Shown here in pieces: positions 1 through 9,226 of a DNA stretch of 64,000 bases (positions are counted from its first letter, which is position 1; each line of letters begins with the position of its first letter). The translations under genes were made by a program, and so were the position numbers. The stretch comes from Reichenbachiella agarivorans (lineage in GTDB: Bacteria > Bacteroidota > Bacteroidia > Cytophagales > Cyclobacteriaceae). The stretch spans positions 1,593,001 through 1,657,000 of the forward strand of contig NZ_CP106679.1 in the NCBI RefSeq assembly GCF_025502585.1. Direction: 5' to 3'. The notes beneath the pieces are model-generated. The model searched no databases and was not told the DNA's origin. It was given only the letters and a program-made list of their open reading frames with translations.

Positions 1-1
1 A

Positions 2-1018
2 CCTGCTTGGGGTGCTGGATACGGATACAACTCTGGCTGGGGCTGGTCTATGAGTATTGGATATGGTTGGGGATGGGGAGCTGGATACGGCTATTATGAC
101 CCATTCTACTATGATCCATTCTATTCACCTATGTATTGCTATAACAGATACAGGTGGTACGCCCCATACTATGGAGGTTACCCATATTATGGGTATAACA
201 GTGGTTATTACAATGGGTTCTATGATGGATACTATGCCGGTGGAGGTCAGTATGTAGCTCGCAACGTAAGTCGTGGTGGACGATACAGTCGTGGATCAAA
301 CGTCTCTGTGAATAGTGACCGCATATCTCGCATGTCATCTGTGGAACCAGCAAGAGGCGCTAGTAGCACATCCAATGCACGGGTAGCGTCTAGCTCTACT
401 GTGCCTAACAGTAGAATGAGTTCTGTCAGAACCTCAAGTACTGCCAGCGCGAGAACACAATCTCACAATGAATACATATCTGCCAATTCAAGAACATCAA
501 CTAGAACATCAACCAGTGCAAGAACCAGCTCAAGTGAATCCAGAGCAGGCACCAGACAAAATGCTGTAAATAATAGACCTGCACCAAGCAGCCAGTCATC
601 TAGCTATCAGAGGGTCAGTAGATCATCATCTGCAACCAACCCTTCATCAAATAGCCGAGTAACCAACAGTAACTCGTCGAATGTCAGAACAAACAGCCCA
701 ACCAATAGTACATCTAATAATAGTTATAACAGAACGAACTCCAACAGTAGTGTGACTCCTAGGTCTAGCTCTTCGAGCAGCAGCACCCCAACAAGGAGAT
801 ACCAAGGATCAAGTTCTTCGTCTTATTCTAGAAGTTCTGGTACATCTAGTGGATCGTCGTACACTCCTAGTAGGTCTACTGGCAACAGCAGTGGTTATTC
901 TAGTGGATCAAGAAGTAGCTCAGGATCATCTAGCGGAAGATCGTCTTCTGGAAGTTCATCAGGAGGGTCAAGAGGTAGCTCATCGGGAAGTAGCTCATCG
1001 AGCAGAAGCAGAAGGTAA
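2..1018 (+). CDS. Gly/Tyr-rich then Ser-rich low-complexity protein, 5' end outside window
   Basis: The reading frame is open from base 2, in phase with the ATG at 50, with no stop before it, so the gene almost certainly begins upstream of the window. The N-terminal part seen here is dominated by Gly, Tyr, Trp and Pro (repeated YY-D-P-F and G-Y-G-W runs). From about residue 90 it becomes a long Ser/Arg/Asn/Thr-rich tail ending in Ser-Arg repeats. No domain is recognised. The composition suggests a disordered or matrix-like extracellular protein, perhaps sticky or structural, but that is inference. The next gene, a FadL-like barrel, starts 39 bases after the stop and may share the transcript. 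Moderate confidence that it is a real gene, low on function. Confidence 0.72.
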   Translation, partial: PAWGAGYGYNSGWGWSMSIGYGWGWGAGYGYYDPFYYDPFYSPMYCYNRYRWYAPYYGGYPYYGYNSGYYNGFYDGYYAGGGQYVARNVSRGGRYSRGSNVSVNSDRISRMSSVEPARGASSTSNARVASSSTVPNSRMSSVRTSSTASARTQSHNEYISANSRTSTRTSTSARTSSSESRAGTRQNAVNNRPAPSSQSSSYQRVSRSSSATNPSSNSRVTNSNSSNVRTNSPTNSTSNNSYNRTNSNSSVTPRSSSSSSSTPTRRYQGSSSSSYSRSSGTSSGSSYTPSRSTGNSSGYSSGSRSSSGSSSGRSSSGSSSGGSRGSSSGSSSSSRSRR

Positions 1019-1057
1019 TCTATCTCAACACAGTTTTAAATCCCGAATCATTTGAAT

Positions 1058-2635
1058 ATGAACAATCAACCCATGTCCAAAAGAAAAGTAGCAAGTCTTT
1101 TCGCAATAGTATTAATGATGACCATGAGTTCGGCAGTAGCACAGATCGAAGATGGAGCATTTGGTTATTACAATGACGCATTGTTGTTTAGCAGAACCTA
1201 TTATGGCGGTACGGCTCGTATGCAGGGTATTGGTGGAGCTCAAGTTTCATTGGGAGGAGACATCAATTCTGCCTTTGCCAACCCTGCGGGACTGGGCTCG
1301 ATTCGCAAGTCAGGGATCACAGTGACACCATCTTTGGATTTCAGTAACACAGAATCTAGTTATTTAGGCAGTCAAACGGATGAATTCAAAGCCAATTTCA
1401 ACTTTGCCAATTTGGGGATCGTCTTCAGCATGCCTAACAAAGACGAGGAGAGTAAATTCAAAGGTGGGGCTTTTGCCATTACGCTGACCAGAAAAAATAA
1501 TTTTCATAGCAACTTCACCTATGATGCTTACAATGAAGGAGAGATTGGGAAAACATCCATAGTAGATTCATATTTGGATAGAGCTTGGGGCACAGACCCT
1601 GATGACCTTAGCGGTGATTTATACGATGCATACAACCAGTATCTCATCAACCCATATTTAGAAACAGATGCCCAAACGGGGCAAGATTTTACTGCGTATG
1701 ATAAATTCATAGGAGACTTTCCCAGACAAGTAGAAATCGTTCAGCAACGAGGAGCCCAATATGAGTGGGACTTTTCGGGAGGTGTCAATTACAACGATGT
1801 CTTTTATGTAGGAGGAGGCTTAGGGATTAGTACTATTAGATTCTACAGAGAAAGTACTTATACTGAGTCAGAATATATCTACAATGGCCAGCCAGATGAT
1901 GCTATAGATTTGTATAGTACAAGGAATTCTTTGCGATTAAACGGCACAGGGGTGAGTGGTACTTTGGGAGTAGTGGCTCGTCCTTTGTCTATTTTGCGAA
2001 TAGGTGCTGCCATCTCTACACCCACTTACTATGGAATGAGAGAGGAGTCCTCTGAAGATTTCCTTACTATTTATAATGATTTTGTGATTCAAGATGATAG
2101 TGGTGATGATATAACTTTAGGGCAATTTTATGATGAGTATTTTTCAACTTCTAGATATAATCTTTCTACTCCTTGGAAATTCTCGACAGGAGCCTCGATA
2201 TTTCTTGGTAAAATGGGTTTCATATCTGCCGATGTTGATTTCTTAGATTACTCACAAGCTAAAATTTCTTCCAATGATTTTAGAACTGGCCTTGACAACA
2301 AAACCATAGAAAATTTTTATCAAAACACAGTCAATTTTAGACTCGGAGGAGAAATCAGACTGGATCAGTTTATGCTACGAGCTGGATATGGTTACGATGG
2401 TGATCCCTATGTGAGTAGCTCCATAGACAATAGCATCCAAAGGATTTCTGGAGGGCTTGGTTATAGAAATAATGACTTTTTTGTGGATTTGTCTGTCGTG
2501 CATACCCAATACTACACAGTAAGAAGTCCTTATACAATCTACAGTTTTGATGATCCAGAATTGGACATCAGTCCTACTGCTCGGATCAACAACAAAAACC
2601 TAAATGTTTCGGTGACTTTTGGATTCAATTTCTAA
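1058..2635 (+). CDS. Outer-membrane beta-barrel protein, OmpP1/FadL-like
   Basis: The protein has about 525 residues with a clear signal peptide ending in SSAVAQ. The N-terminal motif QGIGGAQVSLGGDINSAFAN, then PAGLG, is the typical start of Bacteroidota OmpP1/FadL/TodX-like barrels. Alternating amphipathic strands run to a C-terminal aromatic residue (VTFGFNF). FadL-type barrels carry hydrophobic compounds across the outer membrane; the substrate here is unknown. A TTG at 1052 also lies in frame, but I prefer ATG 1058; ATG 1073 (MSKRKVASLF) is also possible. The stop overlaps the end of the convergent shikimate kinase gene by 4 bases, with no room for a terminator between them. Confidence 0.82.
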   Translation: MNNQPMSKRKVASLFAIVLMMTMSSAVAQIEDGAFGYYNDALLFSRTYYGGTARMQGIGGAQVSLGGDINSAFANPAGLGSIRKSGITVTPSLDFSNTESSYLGSQTDEFKANFNFANLGIVFSMPNKDEESKFKGGAFAITLTRKNNFHSNFTYDAYNEGEIGKTSIVDSYLDRAWGTDPDDLSGDLYDAYNQYLINPYLETDAQTGQDFTAYDKFIGDFPRQVEIVQQRGAQYEWDFSGGVNYNDVFYVGGGLGISTIRFYRESTYTESEYIYNGQPDDAIDLYSTRNSLRLNGTGVSGTLGVVARPLSILRIGAAISTPTYYGMREESSEDFLTIYNDFVIQDDSGDDITLGQFYDEYFSTSRYNLSTPWKFSTGASIFLGKMGFISADVDFLDYSQAKISSNDFRTGLDNKTIENFYQNTVNFRLGGEIRLDQFMLRAGYGYDGDPYVSSSIDNSIQRISGGLGYRNNDFFVDLSVVHTQYYTVRSPYTIYSFDDPELDISPTARINNKNLNVSVTFGFNF

Positions 2636-3141
2636 AGAGATTCCAGATAAGAAATAATCTCTTTCATGTTTGAATCTGACGTAAAGGCTGCTTGTTGGTA
2701 AAATTTCAACCTTCTTTCATAAAGAGAAGTCATATCTGCCGTGACGTCACTCTTTGCCATCTTCTTGACCAAGGGACGGGTTTCTCTGTCTTTTGTGACA
2801 CGCTCAATGATGGTCTTCAATGGAGTATCTAAAAATATCGTACAACCTGACTGGTTCATAAAGTCCATGTTGCCATTGAAGCATGGAGCGCCCCCTCCTG
2901 TAGCAATGAGTGCAGGCTCATTGAGCTGGGTAATCATACTCAAAGCATAGGTCTCAAACATGCGGAACTGATCCTCTCCAGCGTCCTCAAAGATGTCAGG
3001 GATAGACATACCTGACATTTTTTCGATTTGTTCGTCCAAATCAAAAAACTGTCGGCCAAGCTGGTCAGCGAGCAGTTTGCCGAAGGTGCTTTTGCCTGAT
3101 CCAGGCATACCTACTAAAAATATTTTCTTAGGGTAAGTCAA
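2632..3141 (-). CDS. aroK: Shikimate kinase
   Basis: At 169 residues this is the usual length for AroK. It phosphorylates shikimate with ATP in the chorismate pathway, in the cytoplasm. The P-loop GMPGSGKST spans residues 11-19, the shikimate-binding FDLDEQIE follows, then the RxxE-type FRMFET and the GGG of ATGGGAP, and the lid segment DRETRPLV. It is the last gene of a minus-strand operon, 3 bases after the ABC exporter stop, and its own stop overlaps the end of the convergent barrel gene. Confidence 0.95.
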   Translation of the reverse strand: MTYPKKIFLVGMPGSGKSTFGKLLADQLGRQFFDLDEQIEKMSGMSIPDIFEDAGEDQFRMFETYALSMITQLNEPALIATGGGAPCFNGNMDFMNQSGCTIFLDTPLKTIIERVTKDRETRPLVKKMAKSDVTADMTSLYERRLKFYQQAAFTSDSNMKEIISYLESL

Positions 3142-3144
3142 CTA

Positions 3145-4911
3145 TTAGCCAATTAATACTTCCTTGTATTGCATTTTGTGAAGCTGCGCATAATAACTGT
3201 CTTTCGCAAGTAATTCGTCGTGAGTTCCACTCTCTTTTATCTCTCCATGATCCAAAACGAGTATTTTGTCAGCATGTTGAATGGTTGAAAGCCTATGTGC
3301 TATCACGATAGAAGTACGTCCTTTCATGATTTTGTTGATCGCGCTCTGGATCAATTCCTCTGTCTCGGTATCGACACTGGATGTCGCTTCGTCCAGTACG
3401 ATGATTTTGGGATCGTAGACCATGGCTCTGACAAATGAAATCAGTTGTCGCTGTCCCACAGACAAAGTGGCTCCTCTCTCCATCACGTTGTATTCAAACC
3501 CACCGGGCAATTTGTCGATAAACTCCCGTGCGCCTACTAGCTCAGCAGCGGCGATGATTTTTTCTAATGGTATCTCATCATTGCCCAAAGAAATATTCCT
3601 TTGGATCGTGTCAGAAAACAAGAATACATCTTGCAACACTACACCAATATGCTGTCTCAAAGTATTCAATTCAAATTCTTGGATGTCGACCCCGTCTATG
3701 GTGATCTGACCTTTGTTGATGTCATAAAAGCGACTCAGTAGATTGATCACGGAGGATTTGCCAGCACCAGTTGCACCCACCAAGGCAATGGTTTGTCCAG
3801 ATTTCACTTCAAAGCTGATGTCTTTCAGTACATAATTTTCATCATTGTAAGCAAACCAGACGTGGTTGAATGACACATCTCCGTTGAACGCTGCTGGAAC
3901 GTACGTTCCCTCATTAGCGATATGTTCTTTGCTATCCAGCAATTTCATGATTCTGTTGGAGCTTACGATCCCCATTTGTAGTGTGTTGAACTTATCAGCT
4001 ATCATTCGGATCGGTCTAAAGAACATCATGATATACATGATGAAAGCAATCAGTTCTCCTGGTTGAAAAGTACGGTCAATCATGTGAAAGGCTCCATACC
4101 ATACCACGAGCCCTATTCCAATTGCTTGGATGACCTCAGCCACAGGGAAATAAACAGAATAATATAGCACAGACTTGATATTGGCATGTCTGTGTTCGCG
4201 ATTGATGTCTTTGAATTTGCGCAATTCTTCCTCTTCACTGTTGAAAATCTGGACAATGTTCATCCCTGTGATGTGTTCTTGCACAAATGAATTGAGATTG
4301 GCAACTGCTGCTCTCACATGGTTAAATGAAACTTTGATTTTTTCCTTAAACACATAGGTTGCAATGATGAGGATAGGCAAGGTCGATAAGCTCACCAGCG
4401 TCAACCTCCAGTTGGTATAGAACATAAAGATCAAAATGACGATCAACTGCAGCAAATCACCAACCATCATGGCAATCCCTTGGCTAAAAACATCTGCCAA
4501 TGTCTCTATGTCGGAGACATTGCGCGTGACCAAACGTCCAATGGGGGTATTGTCAAAAAACTTGAGTTTCAATCGCTGTATGTGTGCGTAAAGGGTGGTC
4601 CTGATATCCCTGATGATATGCTGACCTACCCAGCTCGACAAATAGGTATGGTAATACTGGACAAATGCCTGTATGACCAGCAAACCTATCAATATCCAAA
4701 TCATCTTGACCAGTCCATCAAAATCTCCAGATGCGACATCCTGATCTATGGTGTATTGGATCAAATATGGCCTGATAGGAACCAAAACCGCCAAAAGTAA
4801 TGTCAGGAATATGAGCAAATTGAATTGAAGCATATAAGGCTTGACGAATACAAATAGCCTCTTGAGCATCTTAAAATCCACTATGTTTCCGCTTGCCTCT
4901 TCTTTCTTCAA
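3145..4911 (-). CDS. ABC exporter, fused membrane and ATPase domains (MsbA-like)
   Basis: This 588-residue half-transporter has a six-helix membrane domain at about residues 25-330 and a nucleotide-binding domain after about 345. The Walker A motif GATGAGKSS is near residue 380, the signature LSVGQRQ near 480, Walker B IIVLDEATSSVD near 505, and the switch histidine lies in IVIAHRLS. Such proteins work as dimers in the inner membrane and export lipids, peptides or drugs; the substrate cannot be read from sequence. It sits between truA (15 bases upstream) and aroK (3 bases downstream) in an apparent operon. Confidence 0.92.
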   Translation of the reverse strand: MKKEEASGNIVDFKMLKRLFVFVKPYMLQFNLLIFLTLLLAVLVPIRPYLIQYTIDQDVASGDFDGLVKMIWILIGLLVIQAFVQYYHTYLSSWVGQHIIRDIRTTLYAHIQRLKLKFFDNTPIGRLVTRNVSDIETLADVFSQGIAMMVGDLLQLIVILIFMFYTNWRLTLVSLSTLPILIIATYVFKEKIKVSFNHVRAAVANLNSFVQEHITGMNIVQIFNSEEEELRKFKDINREHRHANIKSVLYYSVYFPVAEVIQAIGIGLVVWYGAFHMIDRTFQPGELIAFIMYIMMFFRPIRMIADKFNTLQMGIVSSNRIMKLLDSKEHIANEGTYVPAAFNGDVSFNHVWFAYNDENYVLKDISFEVKSGQTIALVGATGAGKSSVINLLSRFYDINKGQITIDGVDIQEFELNTLRQHIGVVLQDVFLFSDTIQRNISLGNDEIPLEKIIAAAELVGAREFIDKLPGGFEYNVMERGATLSVGQRQLISFVRAMVYDPKIIVLDEATSSVDTETEELIQSAINKIMKGRTSIVIAHRLSTIQHADKILVLDHGEIKESGTHDELLAKDSYYAQLHKMQYKEVLIG

Positions 4912-4926
4912 AACTGCCTTGGTGTG

Positions 4927-5670
4927 TTAAATGTATATCTCCTTGGGGTAAATAATATCTTTGAGATAGAGACCATGGGCGGGCACGCAGCTACCTGCTT
5001 TGGTTCTATCCTTACTCTCTAATATTGCCTCAAAAGTATCTAAATTAATTTTGCTTTCACCGACCAAAATCATCGTTCCTACCATGGCACGAATCATCCC
5101 TCGCAAAAATCTATTGGCACTTACGTGAAAATTGATTTCATCGTTGTGACTCTCCCAGTATGCATCGAATATTTCACAGTTAAAGGTGTGAACGTCGGTA
5201 TGTACTTTGCTCAAGCTTTCAAAATCTAGCCATCTTTTGATGATATCACAGGATAGGTTCATAGCTTCCAGATCCAAGTGTCTGGTGAATAGAAAGGATT
5301 TTCCTTCTAGAAATGGGCTCTTTCTAGTATGCATCCTGTATAGATAAGATCGCGATACAGCACTAAATCTGGCATGGGCATCGTCTTGCACACGGCGCAG
5401 TTCATTGGCAGATATGTCTTTGGGGAGCAATCCATTGAGCTTGTGAATCAGGCTCTGCGTCTTGATATTGGGATCCAAATCAAAATGTACTACTTGGTTG
5501 ATGGCGTGGACTCCTTTGTCTGTGCGTCCGCTGCCTGTAGTCACGACTTCCTGTCTTAGGATTGTGGACAATGCCTCCCCCAGTACCTGCTGTACTGTAG
5601 AGGCATTGTTTTGAATCTGCCAGCCGTGATAGGCCGTGCCATCGTACGATATGTCTAAAAAATAACGCAC
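4927..5670 (-). CDS. truA: tRNA pseudouridine synthase A
   Basis: The 247-residue protein matches TruA in length and motifs. It isomerises uridines 38-40 in the tRNA anticodon arm. The catalytic aspartate lies in GSGRTDKGVHA near residue 52, the N-terminus has the usual DISYDGTAYHGWQ, and the RFLRGMIRAMVG helix is present near the C-terminal third. It begins 3 bases after the kbl stop, so it is probably co-transcribed with kbl. Confidence 0.95.
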   Translation of the reverse strand: MRYFLDISYDGTAYHGWQIQNNASTVQQVLGEALSTILRQEVVTTGSGRTDKGVHAINQVVHFDLDPNIKTQSLIHKLNGLLPKDISANELRRVQDDAHARFSAVSRSYLYRMHTRKSPFLEGKSFLFTRHLDLEAMNLSCDIIKRWLDFESLSKVHTDVHTFNCEIFDAYWESHNDEINFHVSANRFLRGMIRAMVGTMILVGESKINLDTFEAILESKDRTKAGSCVPAHGLYLKDIIYPKEIYI

Positions 5671-5673
5671 GAT

Positions 5674-6861
5674 TTAAATCACTCCTAGCTCCTTGCCAAC
5701 TTTGGTGAATGCCGCAATGGCTTTGTCCAAATGCGAAATGTCATGCACCGCAGACATTTGAACCCTGATTCTTGCCTGCCCCTGAGGTACTACGGGATAA
5801 TAAAAACCAATTACGTAGATGCCTTCTTCCAACAATCGCGAAGCAAAATTTTGAGACAAAACTGCATCGTAGAGCATAATGGGTACAATGGCAGAATCAC
5901 CCGGTTTGATATCGAAACCTGCTGCGGTCATTCCCTTTCGGAAATAGATCGTGTTTTGTTCCAACTTGTCACGGAGCTCTGTGGTCTTGCTGAGCATGTC
6001 AATCACTGCAATAGACGCACCTACAATAGAGGGAGCCAAAGTGTTGGAGAACAAATAGGGTCTAGAGCGCTGTCTCAGCATCTCGATGACCTCTTTGGGG
6101 CCAGAGGTGAATCCACCAGACGCACCACCAAGAGCCTTGCCGAGTGTGCCAGTAATGATATCTACACGACCCATGACATTGCGGTACTCATGTACACCAC
6201 GACCCGTCTTGCCTATGAACCCTGTAGAGTGGCATTCGTCAGACATCACCACCGCGTCATACTTGTCCGCTAGGTCACATATCTTGTCCAACTGCGCAAT
6301 GGTGCCATCCATGGAAAAGACGCCATCTGTCACAATAATCTTGCATTTGGCATCCTTGGCTTCAATCAATTTGGCTTCTAGGTCTGCCATGTCGTTATGC
6401 AGGTATCGCATGCGCTGGGCCTTGCACAATCTGACGCCATCTATGATAGAAGCATGGTTCAGGGTGTCCGAGATGATCACATCCTCAGGCCCAAATAGCG
6501 GTTCGAAGACGCCTCCGTTGGCATCAAATGCGGCGGCATAGAGAATCGTGTCTTCCATCCCCAAAAACTCCGAGATCTTGCGTTCTAGTTCTTTATGGAT
6601 GTCTTGCGTTCCGCAGATGAATCTGACCGATGACATGCCAAAACCATGGCTATCAATGGCTGTCTTGGCTGCTGCCAAAACTTGAGGATGAGACGACAGT
6701 CCCAGGTAATTGTTGGCGCAGAAATTTATTACCTCTTTGCCCTCTGTCGTCTTGATGTCTGCTCCCTGTGGGGTTGTGATGATTCTTTCTTTCTTGAAAA
6801 GACCAGCCTTTTCTATTTCTGATAACTCTGTACTGAGCTTTCCTTTGAGCGTATTATACAT
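5674..6861 (-). CDS. kbl: Glycine C-acetyltransferase (2-amino-3-ketobutyrate CoA ligase)
   Basis: The 395-residue PLP-dependent alpha-oxoamine synthase splits 2-amino-3-ketobutyrate with CoA into glycine and acetyl-CoA. The substrate-side motif [16 protein letters not shown] is present, and the PLP lysine lies in [14 protein letters not shown] near residue 242. The C-terminal [14 protein letters not shown] is typical of Kbl rather than of KAPA synthase. A threonine 3-dehydrogenase, which makes its substrate, diverges about 360 bases away, which strongly supports the assignment. Confidence 0.93.
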   Translation of the reverse strand: MYNTLKGKLSTELSEIEKAGLFKKERIITTPQGADIKTTEGKEVINFCANNYLGLSSHPQVLAAAKTAIDSHGFGMSSVRFICGTQDIHKELERKISEFLGMEDTILYAAAFDANGGVFEPLFGPEDVIISDTLNHASIIDGVRLCKAQRMRYLHNDMADLEAKLIEAKDAKCKIIVTDGVFSMDGTIAQLDKICDLADKYDAVVMSDECHSTGFIGKTGRGVHEYRNVMGRVDIITGTLGKALGGASGGFTSGPKEVIEMLRQRSRPYLFSNTLAPSIVGASIAVIDMLSKTTELRDKLEQNTIYFRKGMTAAGFDIKPGDSAIVPIMLYDAVLSQNFASRLLEEGIYVIGFYYPVVPQGQARIRVQMSAVHDISHLDKAIAAFTKVGKELGVI

Positions 6862-6862
6862 T

Positions 6863-7111
6863 TCATTTTTGGATTTTGGGTTTAAAAACGCTTTTTGGTT
6901 TGGGTGTTGTTTTGACTATCTCCTCTGCCAACAAATATTTTCTCCTCAAGGGGTTAATCAAGAAGAGTTTTTGATGGGTAAAGCTGTCTGGATGCATTTG
7001 ATCAAAGTCTGATTTTAACTCCAAAAACAAGGTGTTTTCCGCCAACTTAAATTTTGACGAATCTATTTTTTTCGAAATTAAATACGCTTCAAAGCTCATG
7101 TCGTTTTCCAT
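6863..7111 (-). CDS. Small hypothetical protein, first gene of the kbl operon
   Basis: I do not recognise this 82-residue protein. It starts [18 protein letters not shown] and ends in a basic tail ([16 protein letters not shown]). An upstream in-frame ATG at 7162 would add 17 residues with no plausible signal, so I chose ATG 7111. The stop is one base before the kbl start. It has no signal peptide or membrane segment, so it is likely cytoplasmic. Spacing suggests it leads the operon with kbl, truA, the ABC exporter and aroK. Confidence 0.6.
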   Translation of the reverse strand: MENDMSFEAYLISKKIDSSKFKLAENTLFLELKSDFDQMHPDSFTHQKLFLINPLRRKYLLAEEIVKTTPKPKSVFKPKIQK

Positions 7112-7224
7112 AGGAATTGGGAGATAAATCGTGATAACAAGGCAATTTATCCCTTTTATCAACCAATAGCGCAGTTTTTGATCTGGAAATCTTCATACCT
7201 TTATCCTACAACAAAAAACCCATA

Positions 7225-8154
7225 ATGAATAACATACTAGTAATAGGTGCCTGCGGTCAGCTCGGTTCGGAGTTGACGGTCAGACTCCGACAAATCTATG
7301 GTGCTGACCATGTCATCGCTACGGACAAAAAAGAGTCTTTGGATCAATTGAGCGAGGGTCCGTTTGAAATAATGGACGTACTAGATACTAACCGTGTCAA
7401 GGAGATCCTGAAGAAGTATCAGATCACCGAAGTCTATCACTTGGTGGCTCTGCTTTCGGCCACTGCTGAGGCCAGTCCGAGGTTTGCCTGGGAACTCAAC
7501 ATGAACAGCCTGGTCAATATCTTAGATTTGGCAAAAGAAGGATATTTCAAAAGATTGTATTGGCCGAGTTCTATCGCGGTATTTGGTCCCAACACCCCCA
7601 AACTCAATACACCACAGGAGACCATCATGGATCCCAATACCATCTATGGCATCAGCAAGCTGGCTGGAGAACGGTGGTGCGATTACTACCACAAAAAGCA
7701 CGATGTAGATGTGCGCAGTTTGCGCTATCCAGGGCTGATTGGTTACAAATCCTTGCCAGGTGGGGGTACGACTGATTATGCTGTAGACATCTACCACAAG
7801 GCAAAGGCAAAACAAAATTTCACCTGCTTCTTGGGAGAAGATACACGCCTGCCTATGATGTACATGGATGATGCTGTACGTGCTACCATAGAGTTGATGG
7901 ATGCGCCTGCTGACAAGATTACAGTCAGGTCTAGTTACAACCTAGCCGCCATGAGTTTCACACCCAAAGAAATCTATCAGGAAATCGTGAAGCACTATCC
8001 AGACTTCAAAACCTCCTATTCACCAGATTTTAGACAAGCAATTGCTGACTCATGGGCGCAAAGTATCGATGATTCTGTGGCACAAAATGACTGGGGATGG
8101 AAACCTGCGTTTGACTTGTCCAAAATGACACAGGATATTTTGACGAATTTATAA
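7225..8154 (+). CDS. tdh: L-threonine 3-dehydrogenase, extended SDR (epimerase-like) type
   Basis: The 309-residue NAD-dependent enzyme has the Rossmann motif GACGQLG at residues 8-14 and the catalytic Tyr141/Lys145 pair in YGISK. It carries the GLIGYKSLPGGGTTDYAV segment typical of the short-chain threonine dehydrogenases of Bacteroidota rather than the zinc type of E. coli. It oxidises threonine to 2-amino-3-ketobutyrate, which the divergent Kbl converts to glycine and acetyl-CoA. A weak promoter-like pair is seen upstream (TTTG ending at 7180, TACCTTTA at 7196-7203, 15-base gap). A strong hairpin terminator follows the stop. Confidence 0.9.
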   Translation: MNNILVIGACGQLGSELTVRLRQIYGADHVIATDKKESLDQLSEGPFEIMDVLDTNRVKEILKKYQITEVYHLVALLSATAEASPRFAWELNMNSLVNILDLAKEGYFKRLYWPSSIAVFGPNTPKLNTPQETIMDPNTIYGISKLAGERWCDYYHKKHDVDVRSLRYPGLIGYKSLPGGGTTDYAVDIYHKAKAKQNFTCFLGEDTRLPMMYMDDAVRATIELMDAPADKITVRSSYNLAAMSFTPKEIYQEIVKHYPDFKTSYSPDFRQAIADSWAQSIDDSVAQNDWGWKPAFDLSKMTQDILTNL

Positions 8155-8162
8155 TTCACAGG

Positions 8163-8200
8163 AGAAATGATTTGGGGTATGTTTACTACAAATCATTTCT
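8163..8200. terminator. Bidirectional terminator hairpin between tdh and the UbiA gene
   Basis: A perfect 12-base stem, AGAAATGATTTG at 8163-8174 and CAAATCATTTCT at 8189-8200, closes a 14-base loop. It lies exactly between two convergent genes that stop at 8154 and 8204. The flanks are only mildly T-rich, so efficiency is uncertain. Confidence 0.7.
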
Positions 8201-8203
8201 TGT

Positions 8204-9067
8204 TCATCTCAACAAATACCAGCCTAGAAAAAACACATTGAGCAGGAGTGAGGAGATCAGGTTGAGTCTCATGGTGTGCTCAAAATCAGCTCGTCGTTCG
8301 TCTTTTCTTACTTTCAAAAACCAGAAGAAGAAATAGCCCATCACAGGCAGCAAACTCAACTGAAAAGCCAGGGCTGTCATCCAATCAAAATAAGTATAGA
8401 AGTAGTACAGAAAGCCTAGATTGGATACAAAAAAGAATAGACCCGTAAAATAGAAAGTGCCCAAAACTCCGAGAAGAATGCTCATCGTGATGTCTCCACG
8501 CTGGCTGTCTTCCTCGTGCTGATATACTTGTGTCATAGGATAGCTGCCCATCAGCAGCATGGAGCTTAGGATAGCAGGAAGCTGCCACTGCCAGTCTATC
8601 AATTCCAATCCGTCAAAGTCTTTCAATCCCAAAACCACCATCAAGAAAGTAAAATACCCTTGAAAGATCCCAGCGGCTAGCCAGCCAATGATCGGCATGC
8701 TTTTGAGTCGAATGAGCGGATGACTGTATGCCTTGGAAACCAGTCCGTATATCAAAAGCATCGCGGCAAATTGCCATGAAATCCACCATCCCATCATGAT
8801 GGCTAGTACATCGAGTGCAATCGACCATCCATAGAGTTCTTTGCTGGTTTTGGGGGGATGTTTCAACCCTCCTATGCTACCTTCATCCTTGTCAAAATAA
8901 GAGTTATACCCATTGCTAGCCGGGTAGAGCAAAACATGGAGGATGAAAAAAATCCATAGAATCTCAAAGTACTTTGTACTGGCCGAAACCGCTAGTGCAA
9001 ACAGAAATACTGGCAGCAAGAAAAATGAAAAGGGAAACCGCAGGTGTAAAAAGGTAGACTTTGTCAT
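8204..9067 (-). CDS. UbiA-family prenyltransferase
   Basis: The 287-residue protein has about eight hydrophobic helices. The first Asp-rich motif of UbiA enzymes is seen as NGYNSYFDKDEG (residues 52-63). The second sits in YQHEEDSQRGD (about 182-192), and the YSHPLIRLK loop lies between. UbiA enzymes attach isoprenoid chains to aromatic rings in the inner membrane. No quinone-pathway gene is nearby. Instead it diverges from a type III polyketide synthase and a methyltransferase, so the acceptor may be the polyketide product (inference). Confidence 0.83.
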   Translation of the reverse strand: MTKSTFLHLRFPFSFFLLPVFLFALAVSASTKYFEILWIFFILHVLLYPASNGYNSYFDKDEGSIGGLKHPPKTSKELYGWSIALDVLAIMMGWWISWQFAAMLLIYGLVSKAYSHPLIRLKSMPIIGWLAAGIFQGYFTFLMVVLGLKDFDGLELIDWQWQLPAILSSMLLMGSYPMTQVYQHEEDSQRGDITMSILLGVLGTFYFTGLFFFVSNLGFLYYFYTYFDWMTALAFQLSLLPVMGYFFFWFLKVRKDERRADFEHTMRLNLISSLLLNVFFLGWYLLR

Positions 9068-9226
9068 TTGGGGAAATTAGTCATTGATATCTCAAGAGAA
9101 AATAGTGAAAGCTAGAAATAATATTTATTTTCCCTCTTCTTACCAACCGCCCAGTGATGGGAAGGATGGCTAAAAAAATCACCGCCCATACGATTAACTA
9201 TGGATTTATTCACGATCAACTGATAC

